Origin: Buchnera aphidicola (Aphis helianthi)
GTDB lineage: Bacteria > Pseudomonadota > Gammaproteobacteria > Enterobacterales > Enterobacteriaceae
Length of the DNA stretch: 64,000 nucleotides
Reading direction: 5' to 3'
Assembly (NCBI RefSeq): GCF_005083845.1
Contig: NZ_CP034894.1
Coordinates: forward strand, 310,001 to 374,000
The notes below the pieces were generated by a model. The model ran no database searches and had not been told where the DNA came from. It saw only the letters and a list, made by a program, of their open reading frames with translations. Both the position numbers and the translations under genes were made by a program. This document shows positions 22,360 to 31,737 of this stretch, one piece after another (the first letter of the stretch is position 1; each line of letters starts with the position of its first letter).

Positions 22360-23574
22360 ATGAATACAATTAATATTCTTGTTCCAGATTTACCGGATTC
22401 TGTAAGTGATGCAGTAATAGTAAAATGGCACAAAAAAATTGGAGAAATAGTGTATTGCGATGAAAATATAGTTGATATTGAAACAGATAAAATAATGTTG
22501 GAAGTATCATCTCCATGTAATGGAATATTAAGTGTTATTTTAGAAAAAAAAGGGTCTATTGTTAAATCTACTCAAATAATAGGTAGTATAACTGAATCAA
22601 ACGATATTGAAAAAAAAAAAATAAATCCAATAATAAATAAAAAAATAACTTCTACAAAAAAAATTCCTATTTTAAATGAGAATAAATATGATAATTCTCA
22701 TATAAATAAACATATAAGTAATTATTTAACACCTTCTGCTAGACGTTTCATGAAAATTCATAACATTGATGAAACTTTAATTACACCTAATCAGTTCAAT
22801 CATACCTTTAGAAAACAAGATATTCATAAAATTGTTGAAAAGTCTTCTAATTTAAATAATATTGTTAATAATACAAATAATACATATAGAGTTCAAATGA
22901 CTCGATTGCGTCAAAAAATAGCTGAGAGGTTGTTAGCAACAAAAAACAATACAGCTATGCTTACTACTTTTAATGAAGTGAACATGCAACCAATTATTTC
23001 TTTACGAAAAAAATATAATACATCTTTTGAAAAAAAATATGGTGTTCGTATTGGCTTTATGTCTTTTTTTGTAAAAGCAGTAGTAGAAGCATTAAAACAT
23101 TTTCCAGAAATAAATGCTACTATTGATAAACAAGATATTGTATTTTATAAAAATTTTGATATTAGTATTGCTGTTTCAACGCCCAGAGGTTTAATAACTC
23201 CAGTATTAAGAGATGCTGATAAAATGTCGATGGCACATATAGAAAAAAAAATAAAAGAATTTTCTATTAAAAGCTTAAATAATAAAATAAAAATAGAAGA
23301 ATTAATTGGAGGTAATTTTACTATCACCAATGGTGGTGTTTTTGGATCTTTAATGTCTACACCAATTATAAACCCACCACAAACTGCTATATTAGGAATG
23401 CATGCTATTAAAGAACGTCCAATGGCGGTAGATGGAGAAATCAAAATTCTTCCTATGATGTATTTAGCATTATCTTATGATCATTGTTTAATTGATGGAA
23501 AAGAATCTGTTAGTTTTCTAAATAAAATAAAAAATATATTAGAAGATTTTAATCGTATTTTAATTAACATTTAA
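22360..23574 (+). CDS. sucB: 2-oxoglutarate dehydrogenase E2 (dihydrolipoyl succinyltransferase)
   Basis: Core acyltransferase of the complex, 404 aa (E. coli 405). It has one lipoyl domain with the lipoyl lysine in [10 protein letters not shown] (about 41-50), a peripheral-subunit-binding domain around [15 protein letters not shown] (about 122-136), and a catalytic domain ending with [16 protein letters not shown], which holds the active-site His and Asp. The linker after the lipoyl domain is encoded by a tract of 12 consecutive A (22610-22621), in frame here. Its partner E3 (lpd) is not in this window. Confidence 0.97.
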   Translation: MNTINILVPDLPDSVSDAVIVKWHKKIGEIVYCDENIVDIETDKIMLEVSSPCNGILSVILEKKGSIVKSTQIIGSITESNDIEKKKINPIINKKITSTKKIPILNENKYDNSHINKHISNYLTPSARRFMKIHNIDETLITPNQFNHTFRKQDIHKIVEKSSNLNNIVNNTNNTYRVQMTRLRQKIAERLLATKNNTAMLTTFNEVNMQPIISLRKKYNTSFEKKYGVRIGFMSFFVKAVVEALKHFPEINATIDKQDIVFYKNFDISIAVSTPRGLITPVLRDADKMSMAHIEKKIKEFSIKSLNNKIKIEELIGGNFTITNGGVFGSLMSTPIINPPQTAILGMHAIKERPMAVDGEIKILPMMYLALSYDHCLIDGKESVSFLNKIKNILEDFNRILINI

Positions 23575-23613
23575 CAAATTAAAAAATTAAATAATTTATT
23601 CTTTATATATATT

Positions 23614-23650
23614 AAAAGTACAGTGTGTAAAAATAATAAACTGTACTTTT
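23614..23650 (+). terminator. Terminator after sucB
   Basis: Perfect 11-bp stem AAAAGTACAGT/ACTGTACTTTT with a 15-nt loop; the descending arm itself ends in TTTT followed by ATTACTAAT. It lies 40 bp after the sucB stop. Confidence 0.75.
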
Positions 23651-23816
23651 ATTACTAATATTTAAATGTTTTATTTAAATCATTTCATTATAGTATTTTA
23701 AAACAAAATATTTAATATTTTAATAAATATAAAAGCTTATTTGATTTTGAAAAAATAATGATATACTGAAATATACATCTTATGTATATATTGTAGAATA
23801 AAATATAAGGGATGAA

Positions 23817-24509
23817 ATGATGAATAAAGTAGTCTTAATTAGACATGGTGAAAGTGAATGGAATAAATTAAATAAATTCACTGGATGGCATGATGTAGAG
23901 CTTAGTCAAAATGGAAAAAAAGAAGCTGAAAAAACAGGTTTATTGTTAAAAAAAGAAAAATTTTTTTTTGATTATTCACATACTTCAATGTTAAAAAGAG
24001 CAATATATACTTTACAATATATTTTAAATAAATTAGATCAACCTTGGTTATCTGTGCAAAAATCTTGGCGTTTAAATGAAAGACATTATGGTGATTTAGA
24101 AGGATTCGATAAAAATGAGATTATTCAAAAATATGGAGATAAACAAGTTCTTTTATGGAGACGTAGTTTTAATGTTAATCCACCTCAAATTGATATAAAA
24201 GATAAACGTTTTCCAGGAAACGATATACGTTATTCTAATGTCAATATTAATGAACTTCCTACAGGTGAAAGTTTAGAATTAACTGTAAAAAGAGTTATTC
24301 CTTATTGGGACCAAGTAATTTATCCACAATTAAAAAGAAGAAAAAAAATACTAATTGTAGCACATGGAAACTCATTAAGAGCATTAATGCAACATTTAAA
24401 CAAAATTGATAATAAAAACATTATAGAATTAGAAATTCCAACTGCAATTCCAATTATTTTAGAATTCGATGAAAAATACATTCCTAGTAAATGGTATTAT
24501 TTAAAATAA
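23817..24509 (+). CDS. gpmA: 2,3-bisphosphoglycerate-dependent phosphoglycerate mutase
   Basis: Interconverts 3- and 2-phosphoglycerate. The catalytic RHGESEWN motif (H10), the [11 protein letters not shown] loop and the second histidine in [10 protein letters not shown] are intact. At 230 aa it is about 20 shorter than E. coli GpmA because it ends at KWYYLK and lacks the flexible C-terminal tail. Two adjacent ATG codons (23817 and 23820) follow AAGGGATG; the second gives better ribosome-binding spacing. A terminator follows (24560-24592). Confidence 0.96.
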   Translation: MMNKVVLIRHGESEWNKLNKFTGWHDVELSQNGKKEAEKTGLLLKKEKFFFDYSHTSMLKRAIYTLQYILNKLDQPWLSVQKSWRLNERHYGDLEGFDKNEIIQKYGDKQVLLWRRSFNVNPPQIDIKDKRFPGNDIRYSNVNINELPTGESLELTVKRVIPYWDQVIYPQLKRRKKILIVAHGNSLRALMQHLNKIDNKNIIELEIPTAIPIILEFDEKYIPSKWYYLK

Positions 24510-24559
24510 ATTATTTAAAAACACATTCTCGATTTAAAATCAATATATATTAATATTTT

Positions 24560-24592
24560 ATCTCTCATCTTAATAAGAGAAGATTTTTTTTT
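24560..24592 (+). terminator. Terminator after gpmA
   Basis: Stem ATCT-CTC pairs with GAG-A-AGAT (one bulged A) around a 10-nt loop, directly followed by nine T (24584-24592). This is the clearest stem-plus-U-tract on the plus strand of the window. Confidence 0.75.
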
Positions 24593-24744
24593 GATGAAAT
24601 ATGTATATTTTAAAATTATATAATCAAAGTTAGTTAAAATTTTTAATATTTTAAATTCTCAGTTTCAATATAAAATTAATATATTAAAATATATTTTAAA
24701 TATATAAAAAGTAATTTTTTATAGTAGTTAAAAACGAGATTATT

Positions 24745-25707
24745 ATGATTAAAAGAATTGGAGTGTTAACTAGTGGTGGAGATGCTCCTGGAATGAATGC
24801 AGCAATTAGGGGAGTAGTAAGAACAGCGTTAAGTGAAAAATTAGAAGTATTTGGAATTTATGATGGATATTTAGGATTATACCAAAATCGTATGATCAAA
24901 CTAGATAGATCTAGCGTATCCGATATGATTAATAGGGGCGGGACATTTCTTGGTTCAGCTAGATTTTCTAACTTTTATAAAGATGAAATACGAACTATAG
25001 CTATCAATAATCTTAAAAAAAGAAATATAGATGGACTTGTTGTCATTGGAGGTGATGGATCTTATATAGGAGCTCAAAAATTAACAAAAATGGGTATGCC
25101 ATGTATTAGTATTCCAGGAACTATAGATAACGATGTGGCAGGTACTGATTATACAATTGGTTATTTTACTGCTTTAGAAACAGTTGTTGAAGCTATTGAT
25201 AGGTTAAGAGACACTTCTTCTTCTCATCAACGTATTTCTATTGTAGAAGTTATGGGCAGATATTGTGGTGATTTAACATTAGCTGCTGCAATTGCTGGTG
25301 GTTGTGAATTTATTGTTCTACCAGAGATTAAGTATACAAAAGAAGAATTAGTTTCAGAAATAAAAGCAGGAATTGAAAAAGGTAAAAAACATGCAATTGT
25401 TGCAATTACAGAATATATATGTGATGTAGAAGCGCTTGCTAAATATATTGAAAATGAAACTAATCGCGAAACAAGAGCTACTATATTGGGTCATATCCAA
25501 AGAGGCGGCGCTCCAGTAGTATATGATCGTATATTAGCTTCTAGAATGGGTGCTTATTCTGTTGAATTATTAATTAAAGGTTATAAAGGTAAATGTGTTG
25601 GTGTTCAAAATGAAAAAATGGTTTTTAATGATATAACAAATGCATTAAAAAATATGAAGCGTGTTTTTAAGAAAGATTGGTTGATTACTGCTAAAAAGCT
25701 TTATTAA
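24745..25707 (+). CDS. pfkA: ATP-dependent 6-phosphofructokinase
   Basis: Commits fructose-6-phosphate to glycolysis. The 320 aa equal E. coli PfkA. The ATP loop [18 protein letters not shown] (6-23), GGDGS, the catalytic [16 protein letters not shown] and the MGRYCGDL stretch are all intact. No pfkB is expected in Buchnera. The ATG follows AACGAG, a weak ribosome-binding site. A GC-containing terminator follows immediately (25717-25737). Secure call. Confidence 0.98.
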   Translation: MIKRIGVLTSGGDAPGMNAAIRGVVRTALSEKLEVFGIYDGYLGLYQNRMIKLDRSSVSDMINRGGTFLGSARFSNFYKDEIRTIAINNLKKRNIDGLVVIGGDGSYIGAQKLTKMGMPCISIPGTIDNDVAGTDYTIGYFTALETVVEAIDRLRDTSSSHQRISIVEVMGRYCGDLTLAAAIAGGCEFIVLPEIKYTKEELVSEIKAGIEKGKKHAIVAITEYICDVEALAKYIENETNRETRATILGHIQRGGAPVVYDRILASRMGAYSVELLIKGYKGKCVGVQNEKMVFNDITNALKNMKRVFKKDWLITAKKLY

Positions 25708-25716
25708 TATAAAATT

Positions 25717-25737
25717 AGTGCCGGTTTTTCCGGCGCT
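25717..25737 (+). terminator. Terminator after pfkA
   Basis: Compact stem AGTGCCGG/CCGGCGCT (8 bp, one G-T pair), TTTTT loop, followed by CTAAGTTTTTAGTTTT. It is one of the few GC-rich spots in the window and lies 10 bp after the pfkA stop. Confidence 0.85.
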
Positions 25738-25811
25738 CTAAGTTTTTAGTTTTATTATTAAATTAAAATAAAAAATTAATTTCATAATAAAATTACATAG
25801 GCATCTAAGAA

Positions 25812-26597
25812 ATGAATCTATATAGTAAAAAAAATACATTTCAACAGTGTATTGTTGAGTTTTTAGGAACAGGTTTAATAATATTTTTTGGAATAGGATG
25901 TTTAGCAACATCAAAATTAACAAATTTTCATTTTAGTCAATATGAAATAAGTATTATTTGTGGGTTTGCAGTATCTTTATCAATTTACTTGAGTATTTCA
26001 ATATCTGGAGCTCATTTAAATCCAGCAATTACTATTTTTTTGTGGCTATTTTATAAATTTAATAAAAAAAAAGTAATTCCATATATTTTTTCTCAAATTT
26101 CTGGTGCTTTTTTTTTTACAATGTTAATATATTTTATATACTATAATAGATTAGTATTATTTGAAAACAAATACAATATCGTACGAGGCACAAAAGAAAG
26201 TCTTCAATTAGCTTCAATTTTTTGTATTTATCCTCAAAAAAATTATCTTCTTATATATGATTTTATAATGGAAATAATTATTTCGATAATTTTTATTATT
26301 ATGCTTATGAGAATTAATGATAAAAAAAAAATATTTATTGTTCACAAAAAATTTAGTCCATGTTTAATAGGAATATTAGTTACAATTATTAATATATCTT
26401 TAGGTTCTTCATATAATATTACTTTAAATCCAGCACATGACTTAGCTCCTAGAATATTTTTAAGTTTAATAGGATGGGGTAAAATAGCTTTCACTGGATT
26501 AAATAGTAATTTTCCATATTTTTTAATACCTACAATTACTCCTATATTAGGTATAAATTTAGGTGGTTGGATATATAAAAAATTTATAAATAGTTAA
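25812..26597 (+). CDS. glpF: Glycerol facilitator-like aquaporin, with altered pore filter
   Basis: Six-helix channel of the aquaglyceroporin branch, 261 aa (E. coli GlpF 281, lacking the C-terminal tail here). It aligns well with GlpF: EFLGTGLIIFFGIGC, SGAHLNPAITI (first NPA, residues 70-72) and TLNPAHDLAPR (second NPA, 206-208). The aromatic/arginine selectivity filter is different from E. coli: Trp48 is Cys50, Phe200 is Ile203, and the near-invariant Arg206 is His209. Transport selectivity therefore cannot be assumed. glpK is not adjacent, unlike in E. coli. It converges on tpiA with a 4-bp overlap. Confidence 0.93.
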   Translation: MNLYSKKNTFQQCIVEFLGTGLIIFFGIGCLATSKLTNFHFSQYEISIICGFAVSLSIYLSISISGAHLNPAITIFLWLFYKFNKKKVIPYIFSQISGAFFFTMLIYFIYYNRLVLFENKYNIVRGTKESLQLASIFCIYPQKNYLLIYDFIMEIIISIIFIIMLMRINDKKKIFIVHKKFSPCLIGILVTIINISLGSSYNITLNPAHDLAPRIFLSLIGWGKIAFTGLNSNFPYFLIPTITPILGINLGGWIYKKFINS

Positions 26598-27367
26598 TTA
26601 TTTACTAAAATATCATTAGATATTTTAAGAATTTTTAAAAATTCTTCATATATTAAAGAAGCACTTCCAATTAACAATCCATCAATATCAGGTTGTTCAA
26701 GAAAATTTTTAGCGTTTTTAGAATTAATAGATCCACCATATTGAACGATTAATTTTTCTATATTATTTGCATCATATGTATTAATATAATTTTTTATAAA
26801 TTTATGTATTGATTGTACATAAATAGGGTCGGCTGATATACCTGTTCCAATTGCCCAAATAGGTTCATATGCAATTATTGTATTTGTAAATATTTTATTT
26901 CCAAAACGTTTAAGAATCATGCTTAACTGATTTTTTATAACTTCTTTAGTTTTATTTTCTTTTCTTTCGTTTTCACTTTCACCAATACATAAAATAGGAA
27001 TTAAATTTAAGCTTTTAATTAAACCAAACTTTTCTGTAATTAATTTATTATCTTCATTATGTAAAAAACGTCTTTCAGAATGTCCAATAATAACATATTT
27101 AACACCGATATCTTTTAACATTAATATAGATGTTTCACCTGTAAAAGCGCCTTTTTTATTTATATCAACATCTTGAGCACTAACAAAAATATTTATGTCT
27201 TTTATATTTTTATAAACTCTTTCAAGGTATATTGTTGAAGGAGCAATGATAATAGTATTATATTTTAAATAAAGTGGTGCTTTTAATTTTAAATTTTTTA
27301 AAAAATTAGAAATTGTTTTAATATCACCGTTTAATTTCCAATTTGCTACAATAAATTTTTTCTTCAT
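26594..27367 (-). CDS. tpiA: Triosephosphate isomerase
   Basis: Interconverts dihydroxyacetone phosphate and glyceraldehyde-3-phosphate. The catalytic residues are in NWKLNG (K11), IIGHSERR (His) and AYEPIWAIGTG (Glu). I chose the ATG at 27367, giving 257 aa beginning MKKKFIVANWKLNG, because this matches the family (E. coli 255); an in-frame ATG at 27388 would add seven unconserved residues. Its 3' end overlaps that of glpF by 4 bp. A hairpin terminator upstream separates it from ihfB. Confidence 0.97.
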   Translation of the reverse strand: MKKKFIVANWKLNGDIKTISNFLKNLKLKAPLYLKYNTIIIAPSTIYLERVYKNIKDINIFVSAQDVDINKKGAFTGETSILMLKDIGVKYVIIGHSERRFLHNEDNKLITEKFGLIKSLNLIPILCIGESENERKENKTKEVIKNQLSMILKRFGNKIFTNTIIAYEPIWAIGTGISADPIYVQSIHKFIKNYINTYDANNIEKLIVQYGGSINSKNAKNFLEQPDIDGLLIGSASLIYEEFLKILKISNDILVNN

Positions 27368-27422
27368 GTGAAAACTCTTTAATAACATTTAAAAAATGCT
27401 TAAATAAAAATCTATAAAATAT

Positions 27423-27462
27423 AGAAACTAAGTGTTTTATAAAATATATTGACTTAGTTTCT
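27423..27462 (-). terminator. Terminator after ihfB
   Basis: Perfect 11-bp stem AGAAACTAAGT/ACTTAGTTTCT with an 18-nt loop; on the minus strand it is followed by ATATTTTATAG. It lies 22 bp downstream of the ihfB stop and would end the cmk-rpsA-ihfB transcript. Confidence 0.7.
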
Positions 27463-27484
27463 AAGATTAAGATATTAAAATATT

Positions 27485-27770
27485 TTATTTATATATATTA
27501 GCACGATTTCGCAATTGTTTTCCTGGTTTAAAATAAGGCACATATTTTGCATTTAACTTAACTGTTTCGCCAGTTTTAGGATTTCGACCGATACGGGAAC
27601 CTCGATAATGTAAAGAAAAACTTCCAAACCCCCGAATTTCAATTCGTTTTCCATTAGCTAATGCAAGAGACATGTGTTCTAACATTTCTTTTACAGCAAG
27701 CTCTATTATTTTACCTTCAATATGGTTTTTTTTTTTCTGCAATTCTTTCGAATAATTCTGATTTCGTCAT
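27485..27770 (-). pseudogene. ihfB: Integration host factor beta subunit, frameshifted at a poly(A) tract
   Basis: DNA-bending histone-like subunit. The natural ATG is at 27770 and starts [14 protein letters not shown], as in E. coli. A run of 11 A on the coding strand (27726-27736) then shifts the frame and gives a stop after a few codons. With 10 A the frame would join [16 protein letters not shown] to the intact remainder ([22 protein letters not shown], ending RANIYK) and give 94 aa, the E. coli length. The gene spans 286 bp, exactly one base too many. All remaining residues are well conserved, so the gene is probably still used through slippage, or the extra A is a sequencing error. An alternative TTG start at 27742 would give an 85-aa protein without the first helix. 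Confidence 0.9.
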
Positions 27771-27849
27771 ATATCCTCTATTTTAAAAATTTATTTATTT
27801 TAAATAATTTTAATTATAAAAATAAAAAATATATTTTATTTTTGATCTA

Positions 27850-29526
27850 TTACTCGGTATTTTGAGCAGCTTTAAAAGCTTCTGTCATTACATTGGAGAA
27901 TGTTTCATCATTTTGTTTATTGTTTAATTTATTTTTTATATCTTTTTTATCATCATTGTTATCTATAATATGAATATTTAAACTAATACTTCTATTTTTT
28001 CGATCAAAACTAGATATTTTTACTGGAATATTATCATTAATGTTAAACATTTTTATAAATTCTTCGTGTTGAATAGAAGAATCAGAAAATTTGATATTTC
28101 CGTAAATACCTTCTGATAACTGTATAATAACTTGTTTGTTATCAAAAGATTTAATTAAACCATTAATAATCATTCCTTTTTTGAAATTTAAAATATATGC
28201 ATTAAAAGGATCTTCTTCTAATTGTTTGATTCCTAATGAAATACGCTCTCTTTCTGCGTCTACTTGCAATACTACAGCTGAAATTTCATCACCTTTTTTA
28301 TAACCCTTTACAGCTTGATCACCTGGTGTAGTCCAAGAAATATCAGATAAATGCACTAATCCATCAATGCCTCCTTTTAAACCAATAAAAATACCAAAAT
28401 CTGTAATAGATTTAATTTTACCAGAAACATGTATTCCTTTTTTATGAGTTTCAGAAAATTCTTGCCATGGATTAATTTTGCACTGCTTTAGTCCAAGTGA
28501 AATACGACGACGATCTTCATCAATATCTAATACTATAACGTCTACTATATCATTTACGGCAACTACTTTAGAAGGATGAATGTTTTTATTTGTCCAATCC
28601 ATTTCCGAAACATGGACTAATCCTTCTACACCTTCTTCAATTTCAACAAAACAACCATAATCTGTAAGATTTGTAACACGTCCACTTAATTTAATTCCTT
28701 CAGGATAACGTTTTGAAATAGCTATCCACGGATCTTCTCCTAATTGTTTCAATCCAAGAGATACACGTGTTTTTTCTTTATCAAATTTTAAAATTTTAAC
28801 ATAAATTTCATCACCAACATTCACTATTTCACTAGGATGTTTCACTCTTTTCCATGCCATATCTGTAATATGTAATAATCCGTCTACACCTCCTAAATCT
28901 ACAAAAGCTCCATAATCTGTAAGATTTTTTACAATTCCTTTAAATTTAATACCTTCTTGTAGATTTTCAAGCAATTGATTTCTTTCAGCACTATTTTCTG
29001 ATTCAATAACAGCTCTTCGAGAAACAACCACATTGTTTCTTTTTTGATCTAATTTTATTACTTTAAATTCTAATTCTTTACCTTCAAGATGAATAGTTTC
29101 TCGAACAGGTCGAATATCAACTAAAGAACCGGGTAAAAATGCTCGTATATCATTTAATTCAACAGTAAATCCACCTTTAACTTTACCATTAATAATACCA
29201 GTTACTGTTTTTGATGTTTCATGAGCTTGTTCTAATACTAGCCATGATTCATGTCTTTTTGCTTTTTCACGAGATAAAAGTGTTTCTCCAAATCCATCTT
29301 CAATAGCATCTAAAGCAACATCAACATAATCTCCAACTTTAACATCAAGTAGACCTTGAGAGTTTTTAAATTGTTCTAATGGAATAGCAGATTCAGATTT
29401 AAGACCAGCATCAACTAAAATTATATCCTTTTCTATAGAAACGATAATACCACGAACAATCGAACCAGGACGTGTTTTAATTTCTTTTAGTGATTCTTCA
29501 AATAATTGAGCAAAAGATTCATTCAT
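27850..29526 (-). CDS. rpsA: 30S ribosomal protein S1
   Basis: RNA-binding protein that brings mRNA to the 30S subunit. The 558-aa protein carries six S1 (OB-fold) repeats, visible as recurring VxGxVxxxTDYGxFVxL..GxDGLxHxSDxxW and DxxxxRxSLGLKQL units, matching E. coli S1 (557 aa). The N-terminus [16 protein letters not shown] is typical of the 30S-docking end. It lies between cmk and ihfB as in E. coli. A hairpin in its leader (29558-29582) may take part in translation control. Confidence 0.98.
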   Translation of the reverse strand: MNESFAQLFEESLKEIKTRPGSIVRGIIVSIEKDIILVDAGLKSESAIPLEQFKNSQGLLDVKVGDYVDVALDAIEDGFGETLLSREKAKRHESWLVLEQAHETSKTVTGIINGKVKGGFTVELNDIRAFLPGSLVDIRPVRETIHLEGKELEFKVIKLDQKRNNVVVSRRAVIESENSAERNQLLENLQEGIKFKGIVKNLTDYGAFVDLGGVDGLLHITDMAWKRVKHPSEIVNVGDEIYVKILKFDKEKTRVSLGLKQLGEDPWIAISKRYPEGIKLSGRVTNLTDYGCFVEIEEGVEGLVHVSEMDWTNKNIHPSKVVAVNDIVDVIVLDIDEDRRRISLGLKQCKINPWQEFSETHKKGIHVSGKIKSITDFGIFIGLKGGIDGLVHLSDISWTTPGDQAVKGYKKGDEISAVVLQVDAERERISLGIKQLEEDPFNAYILNFKKGMIINGLIKSFDNKQVIIQLSEGIYGNIKFSDSSIQHEEFIKMFNINDNIPVKISSFDRKNRSISLNIHIIDNNDDKKDIKNKLNNKQNDETFSNVMTEAFKAAQNTE

Positions 29527-29557
29527 ATTAATAATATTAAAAAATTTTTATTAATGT

Positions 29558-29582
29558 TCATTTTAACTTCATGCTAAAATGA
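29558..29582 (-). promoter_or_regulatory. Hairpin in the rpsA leader
   Basis: Perfect 8-bp stem TCATTTTA/TAAAATGA with a 9-nt loop, 32 bases upstream of the rpsA start on the minus strand. In E. coli the rpsA leader folds into hairpins used for efficient initiation and S1 autoregulation. Whether this element does the same is inferred from position only. Confidence 0.35.
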
Positions 29583-29666
29583 GATTATTTTATATATCTT
29601 ATAATAATCCTTATTATAAAGTTTATTTTTTTAAAATTTAGATTGTTAGTTTGTATTATTATTGAA

Positions 29667-30316
29667 TCATATAATTATTTTTTTTTTGATTTCTTTCATA
29701 GAATATTCAATTACTTCAGAAAGTGTCATATTAGTAGAATCTAATATTATAGCATCTTTTGATGGGTATAAAGGAGAAATTAATCGATTTTGATCACGTT
29801 CATCACGAATTTTTAATTGCTGGAATAATTCTTTATCATTAACAGATAATCCTATCTTTTTAAATTGTTGTATTCTTCGATGAACACGAGTTTCTAAATT
29901 AGCATTTAAAAAAAATTTAACAATAGCATCGGGAAATACTATTGTACCCATATCTCTTCCTTCTGCTATTAAACCAGGTGCTTTACGAAAATATCTTTGT
30001 TTATAAAGTAAAATTTTTCTAATTTTAGAAAAAGTAGCTAATTTAGAAGCTATTTCTCCTACTATTTGAAGATGAATAATTTTAGAAGTTTTATTTTTTT
30101 TTTTAATAAAGAAAAATTTAAATTTTTTAAAATCGAAATTATATTTTTTTCAATAATAGGAATATTTTTTTTTAATATTGTAATTGCTAATAATCTATAT
30201 ATTACACCAGATTCTAGAATACACCAATTTAATTTATTAGCTATTAAATTGCATAAAGTACTTTTTCCAACACCACTTGGTCCATCAATTGTAATTACAG
30301 GAATATTATTTTTCAT
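29667..30316 (-). pseudogene. cmk: Cytidylate kinase, frameshifted at a poly(A) tract
   Basis: Phosphorylates CMP/dCMP. The 5' part starts [20 protein letters not shown] (P-loop GPSGVGKST, 12-20) and runs to a tract of 11 A on the coding strand (30094-30104), after which the frame closes within about a dozen codons. In the next frame the protein resumes as [20 protein letters not shown], then PGLIAEGRDMGTIVFPDA and a conserved C-terminus. Twelve A (or nine) would fuse the parts into about 216 aa (E. coli 227). Both halves are conserved, including RDMGTIVFPDA and RDERDQNR, so decay is recent or the gene is rescued by slippage. The order aroA-cmk-rpsA-ihfB is ancestral. Confidence 0.9.
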
Positions 30317-30395
30317 ATTTTTTATACATCAACTGTTAAAATAAAAAAATATCATTTATTACATATTATTATTTTTTAAAATTTTATTATATTTA

Positions 30396-31679
30396 TTAGT
30401 TCTTACAAATGTTTAAAAAATCGTGAAAATATGTTGGATAAGTTTTAACTACACAATCAGGATTAACTATATTAACACCAAAATTAGACAAACATAATAA
30501 TGAAAAACACATTGCCATACGATGATCATCATATGTATTAATTTCAGCAAATTTAAAATTCTTAGGTGGAGTAATAGATAAAAAATCTTTTCCTTCTTTA
30601 ACTATAGCACCAATTTTTTTAAGTTCATTAGTCATAGCAGATAATCGATCTGTTTCTTTGACTCTCCAATTATATATGTTTCTAATAATAGTGGTTCCAT
30701 GAGAAAATAAAGCTACTATAGCAATAGTCATTGCAGCGTCAGGAATATGATTCATATCTAAATCTATTGATTTTAATTTGTTTTTAGTAGATATGATAAA
30801 AGAATCACCCCAACTAATAATTGCACCCATTTTTTCAAGAATACTAGCAAATTGTATATCACCTTGAATACTTTTTTTTCCAACTCCTATAACTTTGACT
30901 GAACCCCCCTTAATTGCAGAAGCAGCTAAAAAATATGAAGCGGAAGAAGCATCTCCTTCAACTACATAATTACCTGGTGTTTTATATTTTTGATTTCCTA
31001 TAATATTAAAAATAGAATAAGACTCATTTTTAATATGTACACCAAATAATTTAATTAGTTTTATCGTAATATCTATATAAGGTTTGGAAACTAAATTACC
31101 TTTTATAAATATAGTTGTATTTTTTAATGCTAGTGGAGCAATCATTAATAAAGATGTTAAAAATTGACTAGAAATACTTCCATCTAATGTAATTAAACCA
31201 CCTATAAACCCACCTTTTACACAAATTGGAGGATATCCTAAATTATTTTTATATTCAATAATTGCACCTCCTTGTTGTAAAGCATCAACAAGATGCTTAA
31301 TAGGTCTTTCATTCATTCTGTTGTTTCCAGTTAATACAATATCGTTTTTAAATAATGAAAAAGCAGAAAGAAGTGGTCTAATCGCTGTACCTGCATTTCC
31401 TAAAAATAATGAAAGAGCATGTGGTACTTTAAATAATTTAATATTACCTTTGATATGGCAAGTTGTATTTTTATTTGATAAAGAATAAACAATACCAATT
31501 TCTTTTAAAGCAGATAACATACATTGAGTATCTTCGCTATCTAATAAATTGTTAAGAGTAGTCATACCATCGGAAAAGGCTGATAGTAATAGCACTCTAT
31601 TTGAAATGCTTTTTGAACCCGGCAAATATACAGTACCATTAATATAAGATACTGGGTTTAATTTTAAAATTTTCTGCAT
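30396..31679 (-). CDS. aroA: 3-phosphoshikimate 1-carboxyvinyltransferase (EPSP synthase)
   Basis: Joins shikimate-3-phosphate and PEP, the sixth step to chorismate and so to the aromatic amino acids that Buchnera supplies to its host. The 427 aa match E. coli AroA. Visible motifs are [14 protein letters not shown] (residues 20-33), [13 protein letters not shown] (about 91-103), the [13 protein letters not shown] stretch and [12 protein letters not shown] near the C-terminus. serC lies 58 bp upstream on the same strand, the ancestral serC-aroA operon. Secure call. Confidence 0.98.
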   Translation of the reverse strand: MQKILKLNPVSYINGTVYLPGSKSISNRVLLLSAFSDGMTTLNNLLDSEDTQCMLSALKEIGIVYSLSNKNTTCHIKGNIKLFKVPHALSLFLGNAGTAIRPLLSAFSLFKNDIVLTGNNRMNERPIKHLVDALQQGGAIIEYKNNLGYPPICVKGGFIGGLITLDGSISSQFLTSLLMIAPLALKNTTIFIKGNLVSKPYIDITIKLIKLFGVHIKNESYSIFNIIGNQKYKTPGNYVVEGDASSASYFLAASAIKGGSVKVIGVGKKSIQGDIQFASILEKMGAIISWGDSFIISTKNKLKSIDLDMNHIPDAAMTIAIVALFSHGTTIIRNIYNWRVKETDRLSAMTNELKKIGAIVKEGKDFLSITPPKNFKFAEINTYDDHRMAMCFSLLCLSNFGVNIVNPDCVVKTYPTYFHDFLNICKN

Positions 31680-31737
31680 AATACATACACACTCTTTATT
31701 TAATAAATAAAAATTTTTTTAATAAAATTATAGCTTG

